Below, piece by piece: positions 1 to 7,929 of a DNA stretch of 20,140 nt. Source of the stretch: an uncultured Lachnospiraceae bacterium. Its GTDB lineage: Bacteria; Bacillota; Clostridia; Lachnospirales; Lachnospiraceae. The translations under genes and the position numbers were made by a program. Location of the stretch: contig CAJTLD010000043.1 in NCBI GenBank assembly GCA_910577065.1, forward strand, positions 1 to 20,140, read 5' to 3'. The notes under the pieces are model-generated. The model searched no databases. It was not told the DNA's origin and saw only the letters and a program-made list of their open reading frames with translations. Each line of letters starts with the position of its first letter. Within the stretch, counting starts at the first letter, position 1.

Positions 1-2702
1 TGACGTATTTTGAACGGGAGACGGTGTCCCTTTTAGATTACGTCCCGGCGCAGGAGACGGTGGTTTTTCTGGACGAAGCGGCCCGGTGCGCCGAACGCGG
101 GCGCGTGACGGAACAGGAATTTTCCGAAAGCATGAAGCAGCGTCTGGAAAAAGGATATATCCTGCCCGGGCAGATGCAGGCGCTTGCTTCGTGCAGCGAA
201 ACGGCGGCAAAGCTTCTGGCGCGCCGCTGCGTCGCGCTCGGGGCGCTGGATCAGAAGGTAAAGGAGTTTCCGGCCACAGCGCATTACGCGATTGAGGCGC
301 GCAGCATCAGCGCATATAACAACAGCTTTGAACTGCTGATTAAGGATTTGAAGCTCTATAAAAAGAAGGGCTATACGGTGATTTTGCTGTCGGGATCTAA
401 GACCCGCGCAAAGCGGCTGGCGGAGGATCTCTTAGCGGAAGGGCTGAACAGTTTTTATACGGAGGATTATGACCACGCGGCGAAGCCCGGGGAAGTAATG
501 ACGCTTTACGGCAAGGCGCGCAAAGGGTATGAATATCCGCTGCTGTCGTTTGCGGTGATTTCGGAAAGCGATATTTTCGGGGCGGAAATCAAAAAAAAGA
601 AGAAGCGCAAAAAGACTTACGAAGGGGAAAAAATCGCCAGCTTTTCCGAACTGTCCGTCGGGGATTATGTGGTGCATGAAAACCACGGGCTTGGGATTTA
701 CCGCGGGATTGAAAAAATCGAGGTCGATAAGACCGTCAAAGATTATATCAAAATCGAATACGACAAGGGCAGCAGCCTGTATATTCTGGCCACGCAGTTA
801 GACGTGATCCAAAAATACGCCAGCGCGGACGCAAAACGCCCAAAGCTGAACAAATTAGGCGGGCAGGAGTGGCATAAGACCAAAACCCGGGTACAAGGCG
901 CGGTAAAGGAAATTGCGTCGGAGCTGGTGGAACTGTACGCCAAACGGCAGAAAAACGAAGGGTATGCCTATGGGCCGGATACGGTCTGGCAGCGGGAATT
1001 TGAGGAAATGTTCCCGTTTGAGGAAACCGAGGATCAGGAAGCGGCCATTGAGGCGACGAAGCGGGACATGGAAAGCAGAAAGATTATGGACCGCCTGATC
1101 TGCGGGGACGTCGGATACGGCAAAACGGAAATCGCAATCCGGGCGGCGTTTAAAGCGGTGCAGGAGGGAAAGCAGGTCGTCTACTTAGTGCCCACTACGA
1201 TATTGGCGCAGCAGCACTATAACACCTTTTCCCAGCGGATGAAGGATTTCCCTGTAGTCGTGGATTTGCTCTGCCGCTTCAAAAGCGGCGCGCAGCAGAA
1301 AAAGACGGTGGAAAATCTAAAGCGCGGCATGGTGGATATTGTGATCGGCACGCACCGGGCGCTGTCAAAGGACGTGGTATTTAAGGATCTGGGGCTTTTG
1401 ATTATCGACGAGGAGCAGCGGTTCGGCGTGACGCACAAAGAAAAGATCAAGCAGTTAAAGCACGACGTGGACGTGCTGACGCTGACGGCAACGCCGATTC
1501 CGAGAACGCTGCATATGAGTTTAATCGGCATCCGGGATATGAGCGTGCTGGAAGAGCCGCCGTTAGACCGCCTGCCAATCCAGACCTATGTAATGGAATA
1601 CAACGAAGAAATGGTAAGGGAAGCCATCGCCAGGGAGCTTGCAAGAGGCGGGCAGGTGTACTACGTGTTTAACCGCGTGAACCAGATTGCGGATGTGGCG
1701 GCAAAGGTGGCGTCGCTTATGCCGCAGGCGGCGGTGGAATTTGCGCACGGGCAGATGAAGGAGCGGGAACTCGAGGATATTATGTATCGTTTTATTAACG
1801 GTGAAATCGACGTGCTGGTGTCGACGACCATTATCGAAACGGGCCTTGATATTTCCAACGTCAATACGATGATTATCCAGGATGCGGACAATATGGGGCT
1901 TTCCCAGCTGTACCAGCTGCGCGGCAGGGTCGGCCGGTCCAGCCGGACGGCATATGCGTTCCTTTTGTACCGGCGCAATAAGATGCTCAAAGAGGTAGCG
2001 GAAAAGCGCCTGGCGGCAATCCGGGAATATACGGAGCTTGGCAGCGGGTTTAAAATCGCCATGCGGGATCTGGAAATCCGCGGCGCGGGCAACCTGCTCG
2101 GCGCAGAGCAGCACGGGCACATGCAGGCCGTGGGGTATGATCTTTACTGCAAGCTGTTAAATGAAGCGGTCAAGCAGGCAAAGGGCATAGAAACCGGGGA
2201 GCGTTTTGAAACGGCGGTAGATGTGGACGTGGATGCGTTTATCCCGGCTTCCTTTGTCCCGAACGAGGCGCAGAAGCTGGATTTATACAAACGGATTGCG
2301 GGGATCGAAAACCGGGAGGAAAAGGAACTGATTTTAGAGGAGCTGATCGACCGGTTCGGGGATCCGCCCAAGCCGGTGGAAAACCTTCTGATGCTGGCGG
2401 AGTACAAGGCATGGGCGCACCGCTGCTATTTTACGGAGATTGCGCAGAAGGGGGACGAGGTGCGGTTTACGCTGTTTGAACGCGCAAAGGCGGATCCGGC
2501 GAAGATTCCGGAATTTGTCGCGTCGTTCGGCGGAAAGGTGAAGTTTTATGCGGATCGGAAAGCGCCCTGTTTTGTATATTTCCTGAAATTAAATTCCAAA
2601 CAGAAGGAGAGCGCGGCGGAGGCGGTTGAGCAGGTGCTTTTAAAGGCGGAGGAAACGTTATGCGCGCGCCCTGACATAGCCGCAGGAAAGCTTCCGCAGT
2701 GA
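1..2702 (+). CDS. mfd: Transcription-repair coupling factor Mfd, 5' end cut by the window edge
   Basis: Mfd is a DNA translocase that removes RNA polymerase stalled at lesions and recruits UvrA for nucleotide excision repair. The open frame runs back to the first bases of the window (first whole codon at 3), so the GTG at 24 is an internal valine and not a start. About 900 codons are present; Firmicute Mfd is usually about 1,150-1,180, so the UvrB-like N-terminus is partly missing. Visible in order: a basic lysine-rich linker (about 588-620); the RNA-polymerase-interaction (CarD-like) domain around 640-830 (VGDYVVHENHGLGIYRG); Walker A GDVGYGKT at 1104-1127; the DEEQ box at 1407-1418; TATPIPRTL near 1490; motifs V/VI (IIETGLDISN, QLRGRVGRSSR) near 1840-1945; then the C-terminal TRCF domain near 2200-2550. 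It ends with TGA at 2700. No strong terminator separates it from the next gene, which has its own promoter. Confidence 0.97.
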   Translation, partial: TYFERETVSLLDYVPAQETVVFLDEAARCAERGRVTEQEFSESMKQRLEKGYILPGQMQALASCSETAAKLLARRCVALGALDQKVKEFPATAHYAIEARSISAYNNSFELLIKDLKLYKKKGYTVILLSGSKTRAKRLAEDLLAEGLNSFYTEDYDHAAKPGEVMTLYGKARKGYEYPLLSFAVISESDIFGAEIKKKKKRKKTYEGEKIASFSELSVGDYVVHENHGLGIYRGIEKIEVDKTVKDYIKIEYDKGSSLYILATQLDVIQKYASADAKRPKLNKLGGQEWHKTKTRVQGAVKEIASELVELYAKRQKNEGYAYGPDTVWQREFEEMFPFEETEDQEAAIEATKRDMESRKIMDRLICGDVGYGKTEIAIRAAFKAVQEGKQVVYLVPTTILAQQHYNTFSQRMKDFPVVVDLLCRFKSGAQQKKTVENLKRGMVDIVIGTHRALSKDVVFKDLGLLIIDEEQRFGVTHKEKIKQLKHDVDVLTLTATPIPRTLHMSLIGIRDMSVLEEPPLDRLPIQTYVMEYNEEMVREAIARELARGGQVYYVFNRVNQIADVAAKVASLMPQAAVEFAHGQMKERELEDIMYRFINGEIDVLVSTTIIETGLDISNVNTMIIQDADNMGLSQLYQLRGRVGRSSRTAYAFLLYRRNKMLKEVAEKRLAAIREYTELGSGFKIAMRDLEIRGAGNLLGAEQHGHMQAVGYDLYCKLLNEAVKQAKGIETGERFETAVDVDVDAFIPASFVPNEAQKLDLYKRIAGIENREEKELILEELIDRFGDPPKPVENLLMLAEYKAWAHRCYFTEIAQKGDEVRFTLFERAKADPAKIPEFVASFGGKVKFYADRKAPCFVYFLKLNSKQKESAAEAVEQVLLKAEETLCARPDIAAGKLPQ

Positions 2703-2753
2703 AGCGGAAAGGCGGAACCCTTACCAAAAGTTTTGAAAAAATCGTGAAAAATC

Positions 2754-2782
2754 TTGCGGTGCGTGAAAAAAAGCACTATAAT
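2754..2782 (+). promoter_or_regulatory. Sigma-A-type promoter of the foldase lipoprotein gene
   Basis: A TTGCGG -35 (2754-2759), 17-base spacer and perfect TATAAT -10 (2777-2782) lie 52 bases before the start codon. An AGGAGG ribosome site at 2824-2829 follows. The short leader contains a weak inverted repeat (CCGGC 2794-2798, GCCGG 2812-2816), too weak to call functional. Confidence 0.75.
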
Positions 2783-2834
2783 AGTGAGAACGACCGGCTT
2801 GCTAAAGATACGCCGGATATTTTAGGAGGAACAT

Positions 2835-4016
2835 ATGAGGAGTAAAAAAGTAACAGCGATGCTGCTGACAGGGGCAGTTTTGATGGGTTTATCGGCAAGT
2901 GGATGCGGCAATCAGATCTCGGATGCGGCAGAGTTTGCAACCATCGGGGATACGACGATTACAATGGGTGTTGCGAATCTTTTTGCAAAATACCAGCAGG
3001 CAGTTTATGATTCCTATTATATGGCATATTTCGGTGAAGATATGTGGAACAACGATTTGTACGGCAGCGGTAAGACAATGGCGGAGGACGTGAAAGAAAG
3101 CGTTGTGGAATCGCTGCAGGATATGTATACATTAAAAGCGCATATGAGCGATTATGAAATTTCTTTGAGTGAAGAAGAGGAAGCGGCCATTGCGGCGGCG
3201 GCAGATGAGTTTGTGGCCGCCAATTCCAAAGAGGCGATCCGTCAGATTGGAGCGGAGAACAGGGAAAACCTTTTAGAAATGCTGCGCCTGCAGACCATCC
3301 AGAAGAAGATGCACGACCGGATTATCCAGGATGCCGATACGACGGTGACCGATGAAGAAGCCGCGCAGAGGACATTCAGCTACGTAACGGTTGCCCCGGA
3401 TCATACGCATGATGAAGAAGGCGAAGACGCGGAGCATCCGGAAGAGGAGTTGCAGGAACTGAAAGCCAAAGCGGATGCGATTGCGGCGGCCGAAGATTTT
3501 GACGCGGCGGTAACGGACGCAGGGCTTACGGCAAGTACGGCGTCTTACGGTTCCGCAGCGGATGAAGGCAGCAGCTTTGACGCTTCGGTACTCGAAGCTG
3601 CGGACGCTCTCAAAGAAGGAGAGGTTTCGCAGACAATTGAGGTAGACGGCACTTATTATGTGCTGCGGTTAGACAGCGAGCATGACGAAGAAGCGACGGA
3701 GAACAAGAAACAGGAACTGATTTCACAGAAACAGGAAGATCATTACAATGATATATTAGACGGCTGGAAGGAAGCGGAAGACATGGCTTTTAAGCTGAAC
3801 GAAGAGGAGTGGGCAAAAGTTGTGTTTGACGACAGGTTTAAGGCTCCGGAAGCCGAGACTGAAACAAGTACGGAGTCGGTAGACGCGGCGGATACGGAAA
3901 GCGAAGCCGGAACAGAAGCGCCGGCAGATACGGAAAGCGAAGCAGGAACGGAAGCGCCGGCAGACACGCAGGAGGCTGCGGGTACCGAAAGCGAAGCCGG
4001 GACAGAAAGTGAATAG
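2835..4016 (+). CDS. PrsA/SurA-type peptidyl-prolyl isomerase-like lipoprotein
   Basis: A 393-residue lipoprotein, predicted to be anchored outside the membrane and to help secreted proteins fold. It starts at ATG 2835, five bases after AGGAGG. The N-terminus is basic, then a hydrophobic stretch ends at a lipobox (LSASGC, Cys about 24). Residues of about 40-185 are a charged helical SurA-N-like chaperone region. Residues of about 185-285 resemble a parvulin domain (LKEGEVSQTIEVDGTYYVLRL near its end), but its first strand reads FSYVTVAPDHTHDEEG where active parvulins have an RHIL-type histidine motif. A His/acidic-rich insert (DHTHDEEGEDAEHPEEE) follows, so isomerase activity is doubtful. The C-terminal 40 or so residues are a Thr/Glu/Ser/Ala/Pro tail built from 12-residue repeats. 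The gene sits between mfd and an ABC exporter pair. The family call is firm for a foldase-like lipoprotein, less so for catalysis. Confidence 0.82.
   Translation: MRSKKVTAMLLTGAVLMGLSASGCGNQISDAAEFATIGDTTITMGVANLFAKYQQAVYDSYYMAYFGEDMWNNDLYGSGKTMAEDVKESVVESLQDMYTLKAHMSDYEISLSEEEEAAIAAAADEFVAANSKEAIRQIGAENRENLLEMLRLQTIQKKMHDRIIQDADTTVTDEEAAQRTFSYVTVAPDHTHDEEGEDAEHPEEELQELKAKADAIAAAEDFDAAVTDAGLTASTASYGSAADEGSSFDASVLEAADALKEGEVSQTIEVDGTYYVLRLDSEHDEEATENKKQELISQKQEDHYNDILDGWKEAEDMAFKLNEEEWAKVVFDDRFKAPEAETETSTESVDAADTESEAGTEAPADTESEAGTEAPADTQEAAGTESEAGTESE
3891..3962 (+). repeat. 36-bp in-frame tandem repeat in the foldase tail
   Basis: Two adjacent 36-bp units (3891-3926 and 3927-3962) differ at only two bases and encode DTESEAGTEAPA twice. 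A diverged third copy follows to about 4012 (DTQEAAGTESEAGTESE). The unit is a multiple of three, so copy-number changes would lengthen or shorten the acidic tail without a frameshift. Confidence 0.9.
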
Positions 4017-4033
4017 ACATAAATTCTGATTTT

Positions 4034-4083
4034 ATGCTGCATACGGGGATGGCAGGCAGCCATACCCGTTTTGCAGCATTTTT
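4034..4083 (+). terminator. Strong intrinsic terminator after the foldase gene
   Basis: A long hairpin: ATGCTGCA (4034-4041) pairs with TGCAGCAT (4072-4079). Inside it ACGGG pairs with CCCGT and ATGGC with GCCAT, with single- or double-base bulges and an AGGCA loop. The 3' arm runs into five T residues (4079-4083). The T-run ends only seven bases before the ribosome site of the next gene. Confidence 0.88.
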
Positions 4084-4090
4084 GGACAAA

Positions 4091-4096
4091 GGAGGG
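4091..4096 (+). promoter_or_regulatory. Ribosome binding site that fixes a TTG start
   Basis: GGAGGG, preceded by AAA, lies five bases upstream of TTG at 4102. The first strong protein similarity (KQLLAYLKDYKKE, typical of an ABC exporter N-terminus) starts directly after this TTG. No ATG competes nearby. Confidence 0.8.
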
Positions 4097-4101
4097 ACGT
4101 T

Positions 4102-5862
4102 TTGAAACAGCTTTTGGCCTATTTGAAGGATTATAAAAAGGAATGTATTTTAGCGCCTCTGTTTAAAATGCTGGAGGCTATTTTTGAACTTCTGGTTCCG
4201 CTTGTTATGGCTGCCGTAATTGACAAGGGGATTGCAGAAGGGGACGTTGGCTACATTATAAAAATGTGCCTGGTCATGGTGTTCCTCGGGGCTGTGGGAC
4301 TTATCAGTTCCGTTACGGCGCAGTATTTTTCGGCAAAAGCAGCCGCGGGCTTTGGGACAAAGGTACGCCACGCCCTGTTTTCCCATATCGGGGCGCTGTC
4401 CTTTACAAATCTTGATAAAATCGGTTCGTCAACGCTGATTACGCGGATGACCAGCGATATAAACCAAGCCCAGAACGGCGTCAACATGGCTCTGCGCTTG
4501 TTTCTGCGGTCGCCGTTTATTGTGTTTGGGGCAATGGTAATGGCGTTTACAATTGACGTGTCTTCCGCCCTGATTTTTGCGGCGGCAATCCCGGCGCTAT
4601 CGCTTGTCGTGTTCGGCGTGATGCGCGCCACTATCCCGCTGTACAAAAAAGTGCAGGGCAGGCTTGACGCGGTTACGCTTCTTACGCGTGAAAACTTAAC
4701 CGGAGTGCGCGTTATCCGCGCGTTCCATCTGGAAGAAGAGGAAACGGCCCAATTTAAAGAGCGCAACGACGGGCTTGCCGCAATGCAGATGTTTGTGGGA
4801 AAAATTTCAGGGCTTATGAACCCGGTTACATTTGTTCTGATCAACGGAGCAACGGCGTACCTGATCTATACCGGCGCGCTGAAAGTGGACGGAGGCGTGA
4901 TAACGCAGGGGGAAGTTGTGGCCTTGGTCAATTATATGGGGCAGATCCTGGCGGAACTGATTAAATTTGCCAATTTAATTGTGACCATGACGAAAGCGGC
5001 CGCCTGTGCAAACCGTATCCAGGGCGTTTTGGAAATCCCGCAGGGCGAACGGGAAATCGCATACGAAAAAACAGAACAGCCGCCTGCAGAGGAAGACGAA
5101 ATGGTTGTTTTTTCCCATGTCGGGCTTACGTATGAGCATGCCGGGGCAGAGTCCCTTTCCGATATCAGCTTTACGGCGAAACGCGGCGAAACGATTGGCA
5201 TTATCGGGGGAACAGGCTCGGGCAAATCGTCTCTTGTACACTTAATTCCCGGTTTTTATCCGCATACCGCGGGCGGCATACGCATTGGCGGCAGGGATAT
5301 TACTTCCTATACAAAAGAAGAACTGCGGGCAAAGGTGGGCGTCGTCCTCCAGAAACCGGTTCTTTTTGCAGGGACGGTGCGCGAAAATCTTTGCTGGGGC
5401 AGGGAAGGGGCTACGGATGACGAGTTAAAGGAAGCTCTTCTGACCGCGCAGGCATGGGACGTTGTACAAAAAAAAGAAGGCGGGCTAAACGAGCCGGTTG
5501 CCCAGGGGGGCAGGAATTTTTCCGGCGGCCAGAAGCAGCGGCTTACGATTGCGAGGGCGCTTGTAAAAAAGCCGGATATTTTGATTTTGGACGACAGCGC
5601 CTCCGCGCTGGACTACGCCACGGACGCGGCGTTAAGGAACGCGATTGCAGGCATGAAAGAACGCCCTACGGTCTTTATCGTTTCGCAGCGCGCTTCATCG
5701 ATTTTGCACGCGGATAAAATTTTAGTGCTTGACGACGGGGAATTGGCGGGGGTGGGAACACATGAAGAGCTGCTTGGGCGCTGCGGCGTTTACCAGGAGA
5801 TTTATGATTCCCAGTACCGGCAAAAAGATCAGAAAGGAGAAATAAGCCATGCCCAATCCTAA
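4102..5862 (+). CDS. ABC exporter half-transporter, degenerate NBD subunit
   Basis: A 586-residue half-transporter with an N-terminal six-helix exporter membrane domain (about 1-310) and a C-terminal nucleotide-binding domain (about 335-575). Seen: Walker A GGTGSGKS (369-376), signature FSGGQ (473-477) and Walker B ILDD. The residue after the Walker B Asp is D498, where an active site has Glu, and the switch residue is Q529 (VSQR), where His is usual. These are the marks of the degenerate-site partner in heterodimeric exporters such as TM287/288, BmrC/BmrD or LmrC/LmrD. The start is TTG with a strong ribosome site. The last 14 bases overlap the next ABC gene, which points to translational coupling. 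No promoter was found between the upstream terminator and this gene. The substrate cannot be told from sequence; drugs, lipids or peptides are all possible. Confidence 0.93.
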   Translation: MKQLLAYLKDYKKECILAPLFKMLEAIFELLVPLVMAAVIDKGIAEGDVGYIIKMCLVMVFLGAVGLISSVTAQYFSAKAAAGFGTKVRHALFSHIGALSFTNLDKIGSSTLITRMTSDINQAQNGVNMALRLFLRSPFIVFGAMVMAFTIDVSSALIFAAAIPALSLVVFGVMRATIPLYKKVQGRLDAVTLLTRENLTGVRVIRAFHLEEEETAQFKERNDGLAAMQMFVGKISGLMNPVTFVLINGATAYLIYTGALKVDGGVITQGEVVALVNYMGQILAELIKFANLIVTMTKAAACANRIQGVLEIPQGEREIAYEKTEQPPAEEDEMVVFSHVGLTYEHAGAESLSDISFTAKRGETIGIIGGTGSGKSSLVHLIPGFYPHTAGGIRIGGRDITSYTKEELRAKVGVVLQKPVLFAGTVRENLCWGREGATDDELKEALLTAQAWDVVQKKEGGLNEPVAQGGRNFSGGQKQRLTIARALVKKPDILILDDSASALDYATDAALRNAIAGMKERPTVFIVSQRASSILHADKILVLDDGELAGVGTHEELLGRCGVYQEIYDSQYRQKDQKGEISHAQS

Positions 5863-7621
5863 GGAGAAACAGGTTGTCGTTCTGAAAAAGCTGTTTTGTT
5901 ATATCCGAAACTATACGCCTTTGGTTATCCTGTCGCTGCTGTTTGCGGCGGCGTCCGCAGCGCTGGCGTTGTATGTGCCGATTTTGACCGGACGTGCGAT
6001 AGACTGTATTTTGGGGCCGCGCAATGTGGATTTTGCCGGGATATTTCATATTTTATTTCAAATGGGGCTTGTCGTTTTGGTCACGGCGGCGGCGCAGTGG
6101 CTTTTAAATATCTGCAACAATCGTATTACCTACCAGGTTGTCCGCGACCTGCGCGTGGATGCGTTTGAAAAAATAGAAATCCTGCCGCTTAAGTATCTGG
6201 ACGCGCATTCGCACGGGGAACTGGTCAGCCGTGTGATTTCAGACGCGGATCAGGTGGCGGACGGCCTGTTAATGGGGTTTACGCAATTGTTTACCGGGGT
6301 GATTACCATTATCGGCACGCTGCTTTTTATGGTAAGCATCCAGTATAAAATCGCTCTTGTCGTTATCTGTATTACCCCGGTTTCACTCTTTGTGGCGGCT
6401 TTTATTTCCAAACGGACGTTTTCCATGTTTAAGCTGCAATCGGAAACCAGGGGGGAACAGACCGACCTGGTCGAAGAAATGGTTGCAAACCAGAAAGTCG
6501 TGCAGGCGTTCGGGCGGGAAGAAAAGACGCTTGCGCAGTTTGACGAAATAAACGAAAGACTGGAAAAATGCTCGTTAAAAGCCACGTTCTTTTCTTCGCT
6601 GACCAATCCATGCACCCGGTTTGTCAATAGCTTAGTCTATACCGGCGTGGGGATTTTCGGCGCCATATCTGCAGTTATGGGAGGAATCAGCGTGGGGCAG
6701 CTTGCGAGTTTTTTAAGCTATGCCAACCAGTATACGAAGCCGTTTAATGAAATTTCCGGCGTAGTGACAGAACTGCAGAATGCGCTTGCCTGTGCGGGAC
6801 GCATTCTGGAATTGATTGAAGAAACGCCGCAGCCCGCGGAGGACGCGGGCGCGGTAAGGCTTACGGACGCTTCGGGGGAGGTTTTACTGGAGCATGTGGA
6901 TTTTTCCTACGCGAAAGGGCAGCGCCTGATCGAAGATTTCAATCTGGCCGTAAAACCGGGGCAGCGGGTAGCTATCGTGGGGCCGACTGGTTGCGGCAAG
7001 ACAACGTTAATCAATCTGCTGATGCGGTTTTATGATGTGGACGCAGGAGATATCCGGGTAGACGGGACAGATATCCGGCATATGACGCGGGAGAGCCTGC
7101 GCTCCTCTTACGGTATGGTGCTGCAGGAAACATGGCTTCGGGAAGGCACCATCTTAGAAAATATCCGGATGGGAATGCAGGGGGCGGGCCGTGAGGATGT
7201 GATAGAAGCGGCCAAGGCGTCCCATGCGCACAGTTTTATCAAACGGCTGCGGGACGGTTATGATACAGTCGTTACGGAAGAAGGCGGCGGGCTTTCCCAG
7301 GGACAGAAGCAGCTTTTGTGTATTGCAAGGGTAATGCTTAGTCTTCCGCCGATGTTAATATTAGACGAGGCGACTTCTTCGATTGACACCAGAACAGAGC
7401 AGAAAATCCAGAATGCATTTGCCAAAATGATGCAGGGACGCACCAGTTTTATTGTAGCGCACCGGCTTTCCACGATAAAAGAGGCGGATATTATTCTTGT
7501 CATGAAGGACGGGCATATTTTGGAACAGGGAAATCACAAAACACTGCTTGCCAAAAACGGATTTTATGCTACACTGTATAAAAGCCAGTTTGTAAACGTA
7601 CAAAAAGGATGCCAGGAATAG
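5849..7621 (+). CDS. ABC exporter half-transporter, catalytic NBD subunit
   Basis: A 590-residue half-transporter: six-helix membrane domain (about 15-320) followed by an NBD. Walker A is GPTGCGKT (378-385), Walker B is ILDEATSS with catalytic E507, and the switch histidine is H538 (VAHR), all canonical. Its signature is LSQGQ (482-486), not LSGGQ. In a heterodimer the signature of one subunit faces the Walker motifs of the other. Here the altered signature would therefore face the degenerate Walker B and switch of the upstream subunit, while the consensus site combines this subunit's Glu/His with the partner's SGGQ. That match is strong internal support for a functional pair. ATG 5849 lies inside the end of the preceding gene, with AAGGAG nine bases upstream (5834-5839). 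Confidence 0.94.
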   Translation: MPNPKEKQVVVLKKLFCYIRNYTPLVILSLLFAAASAALALYVPILTGRAIDCILGPRNVDFAGIFHILFQMGLVVLVTAAAQWLLNICNNRITYQVVRDLRVDAFEKIEILPLKYLDAHSHGELVSRVISDADQVADGLLMGFTQLFTGVITIIGTLLFMVSIQYKIALVVICITPVSLFVAAFISKRTFSMFKLQSETRGEQTDLVEEMVANQKVVQAFGREEKTLAQFDEINERLEKCSLKATFFSSLTNPCTRFVNSLVYTGVGIFGAISAVMGGISVGQLASFLSYANQYTKPFNEISGVVTELQNALACAGRILELIEETPQPAEDAGAVRLTDASGEVLLEHVDFSYAKGQRLIEDFNLAVKPGQRVAIVGPTGCGKTTLINLLMRFYDVDAGDIRVDGTDIRHMTRESLRSSYGMVLQETWLREGTILENIRMGMQGAGREDVIEAAKASHAHSFIKRLRDGYDTVVTEEGGGLSQGQKQLLCIARVMLSLPPMLILDEATSSIDTRTEQKIQNAFAKMMQGRTSFIVAHRLSTIKEADIILVMKDGHILEQGNHKTLLAKNGFYATLYKSQFVNVQKGCQE

Positions 7622-7667
7622 GAAGGTATGGTTTTGGCACAAACTGCAGATACTGTAATCAAGCGGC

Positions 7668-7714
7668 GCGGGGGCTTTGATCCGCTAGGATCAGAGGCCG
7701 GCTGCCCCGCTTTT
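7668..7714 (+). terminator. Probable terminator of the ABC exporter operon
   Basis: GCGGGG (7668-7673) pairs with CCCCGC (7705-7710). Inside, GC pairs with GC after a TG bulge, and TTTGATCC pairs with GGATCAGA around a GCTA loop with one G-T pair and a bulge on the right side. The 3' arm runs into TTTT (7711-7714). The bulges and short T-run make it weaker than the other terminators in the window. The 3' arm can also pair with CGGGG at 7718-7722. Confidence 0.5.
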
Positions 7715-7785
7715 CGACGGGGTAACAAAAGATAAGAATCTGAATATAATAGTAAGAAGAAAAATCGAAAAAAAACCGCCCTGCC

Positions 7786-7814
7786 AAATATTACCGAAAT
7801 ATTACACTTATTAC
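7786..7814 (+). promoter_or_regulatory. 11-bp-spaced direct repeat upstream of the murA promoter
   Basis: AAATATTAC occurs at 7786-7794 and again at 7797-7805, exactly 11 bp apart; a third ATTAC is at 7810-7814. On the minus strand this reads TGTAAT, five bases, GGTAAT, which differs by one base from the WalR/YycF consensus TGTWAH-N5-TGTWAH. One-turn direct repeats are typical of OmpR/PhoB-family regulators. The site is about 25-45 bases before the -35 box. The regulator is an inference. Confidence 0.4.
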
Positions 7815-7829
7815 ATATGCAGAAAAATC

Positions 7830-7859
7830 TTGACAAATGAAAGATTTGGTAAGTATAAT
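7830..7859 (+). promoter_or_regulatory. murA promoter
   Basis: A perfect TTGACA (7830-7835), 18-base spacer and perfect TATAAT (7854-7859). Transcription would begin near 7866, leaving a leader of about 65 bases before ATG 7930. Confidence 0.85.
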
Positions 7860-7929
7860 TAATGTTTGTATGTAAGGGTTTATTTGGAAAGAGGAACGAT
7901 TTGTAGAGTTTGATATAGAGGTGCAATAT

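Larger units (their letters stand above)
7622..7929 (+). other. 308-base non-coding region before murA
   Basis: No credible gene was found here. The left part (about 7660-7725) is GC-rich with nested inverted repeats that can form either of two hairpins. The middle is AT-rich with a possible weak promoter (GTAACA 7722-7727, 17 bases, TATAAT 7745-7750) and an A-tract (7768-7775). The right part holds a direct-repeat element, the main murA promoter, and a 5' leader of roughly 65 bases. I compared the structured part from memory with common riboswitch, T-box, 6S and SRP signatures and recognised none. Confidence 0.7.

Noticed and set aside
24..26. GTG at 24 as the start of the first gene.
   Set aside because: The frame stays open to the window edge, no ribosome site precedes it, and Mfd needs a further 250 or more residues upstream.
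585..620. A-rich run in mfd as a programmed frameshift site.
   Set aside because: The frame continues without a break and encodes the basic linker commonly seen before the RNA-polymerase-binding domain.
2692..2712. TTCCGC/GCGGAA hairpin over the mfd stop as a terminator.
   Set aside because: The stem is only six bases and no T-run follows.
7622..7740. A riboswitch, T-box, 6S or SRP RNA upstream of murA.
   Set aside because: None of the conserved core motifs I know for these classes is present; only generic hairpins are visible.
7564..7926. A 120-codon minus-strand frame covering the ABC-murA gap.
   Set aside because: It runs antisense through the end of the ABC gene, a terminator and the murA promoter, has no recognisable domain and no ribosome site.
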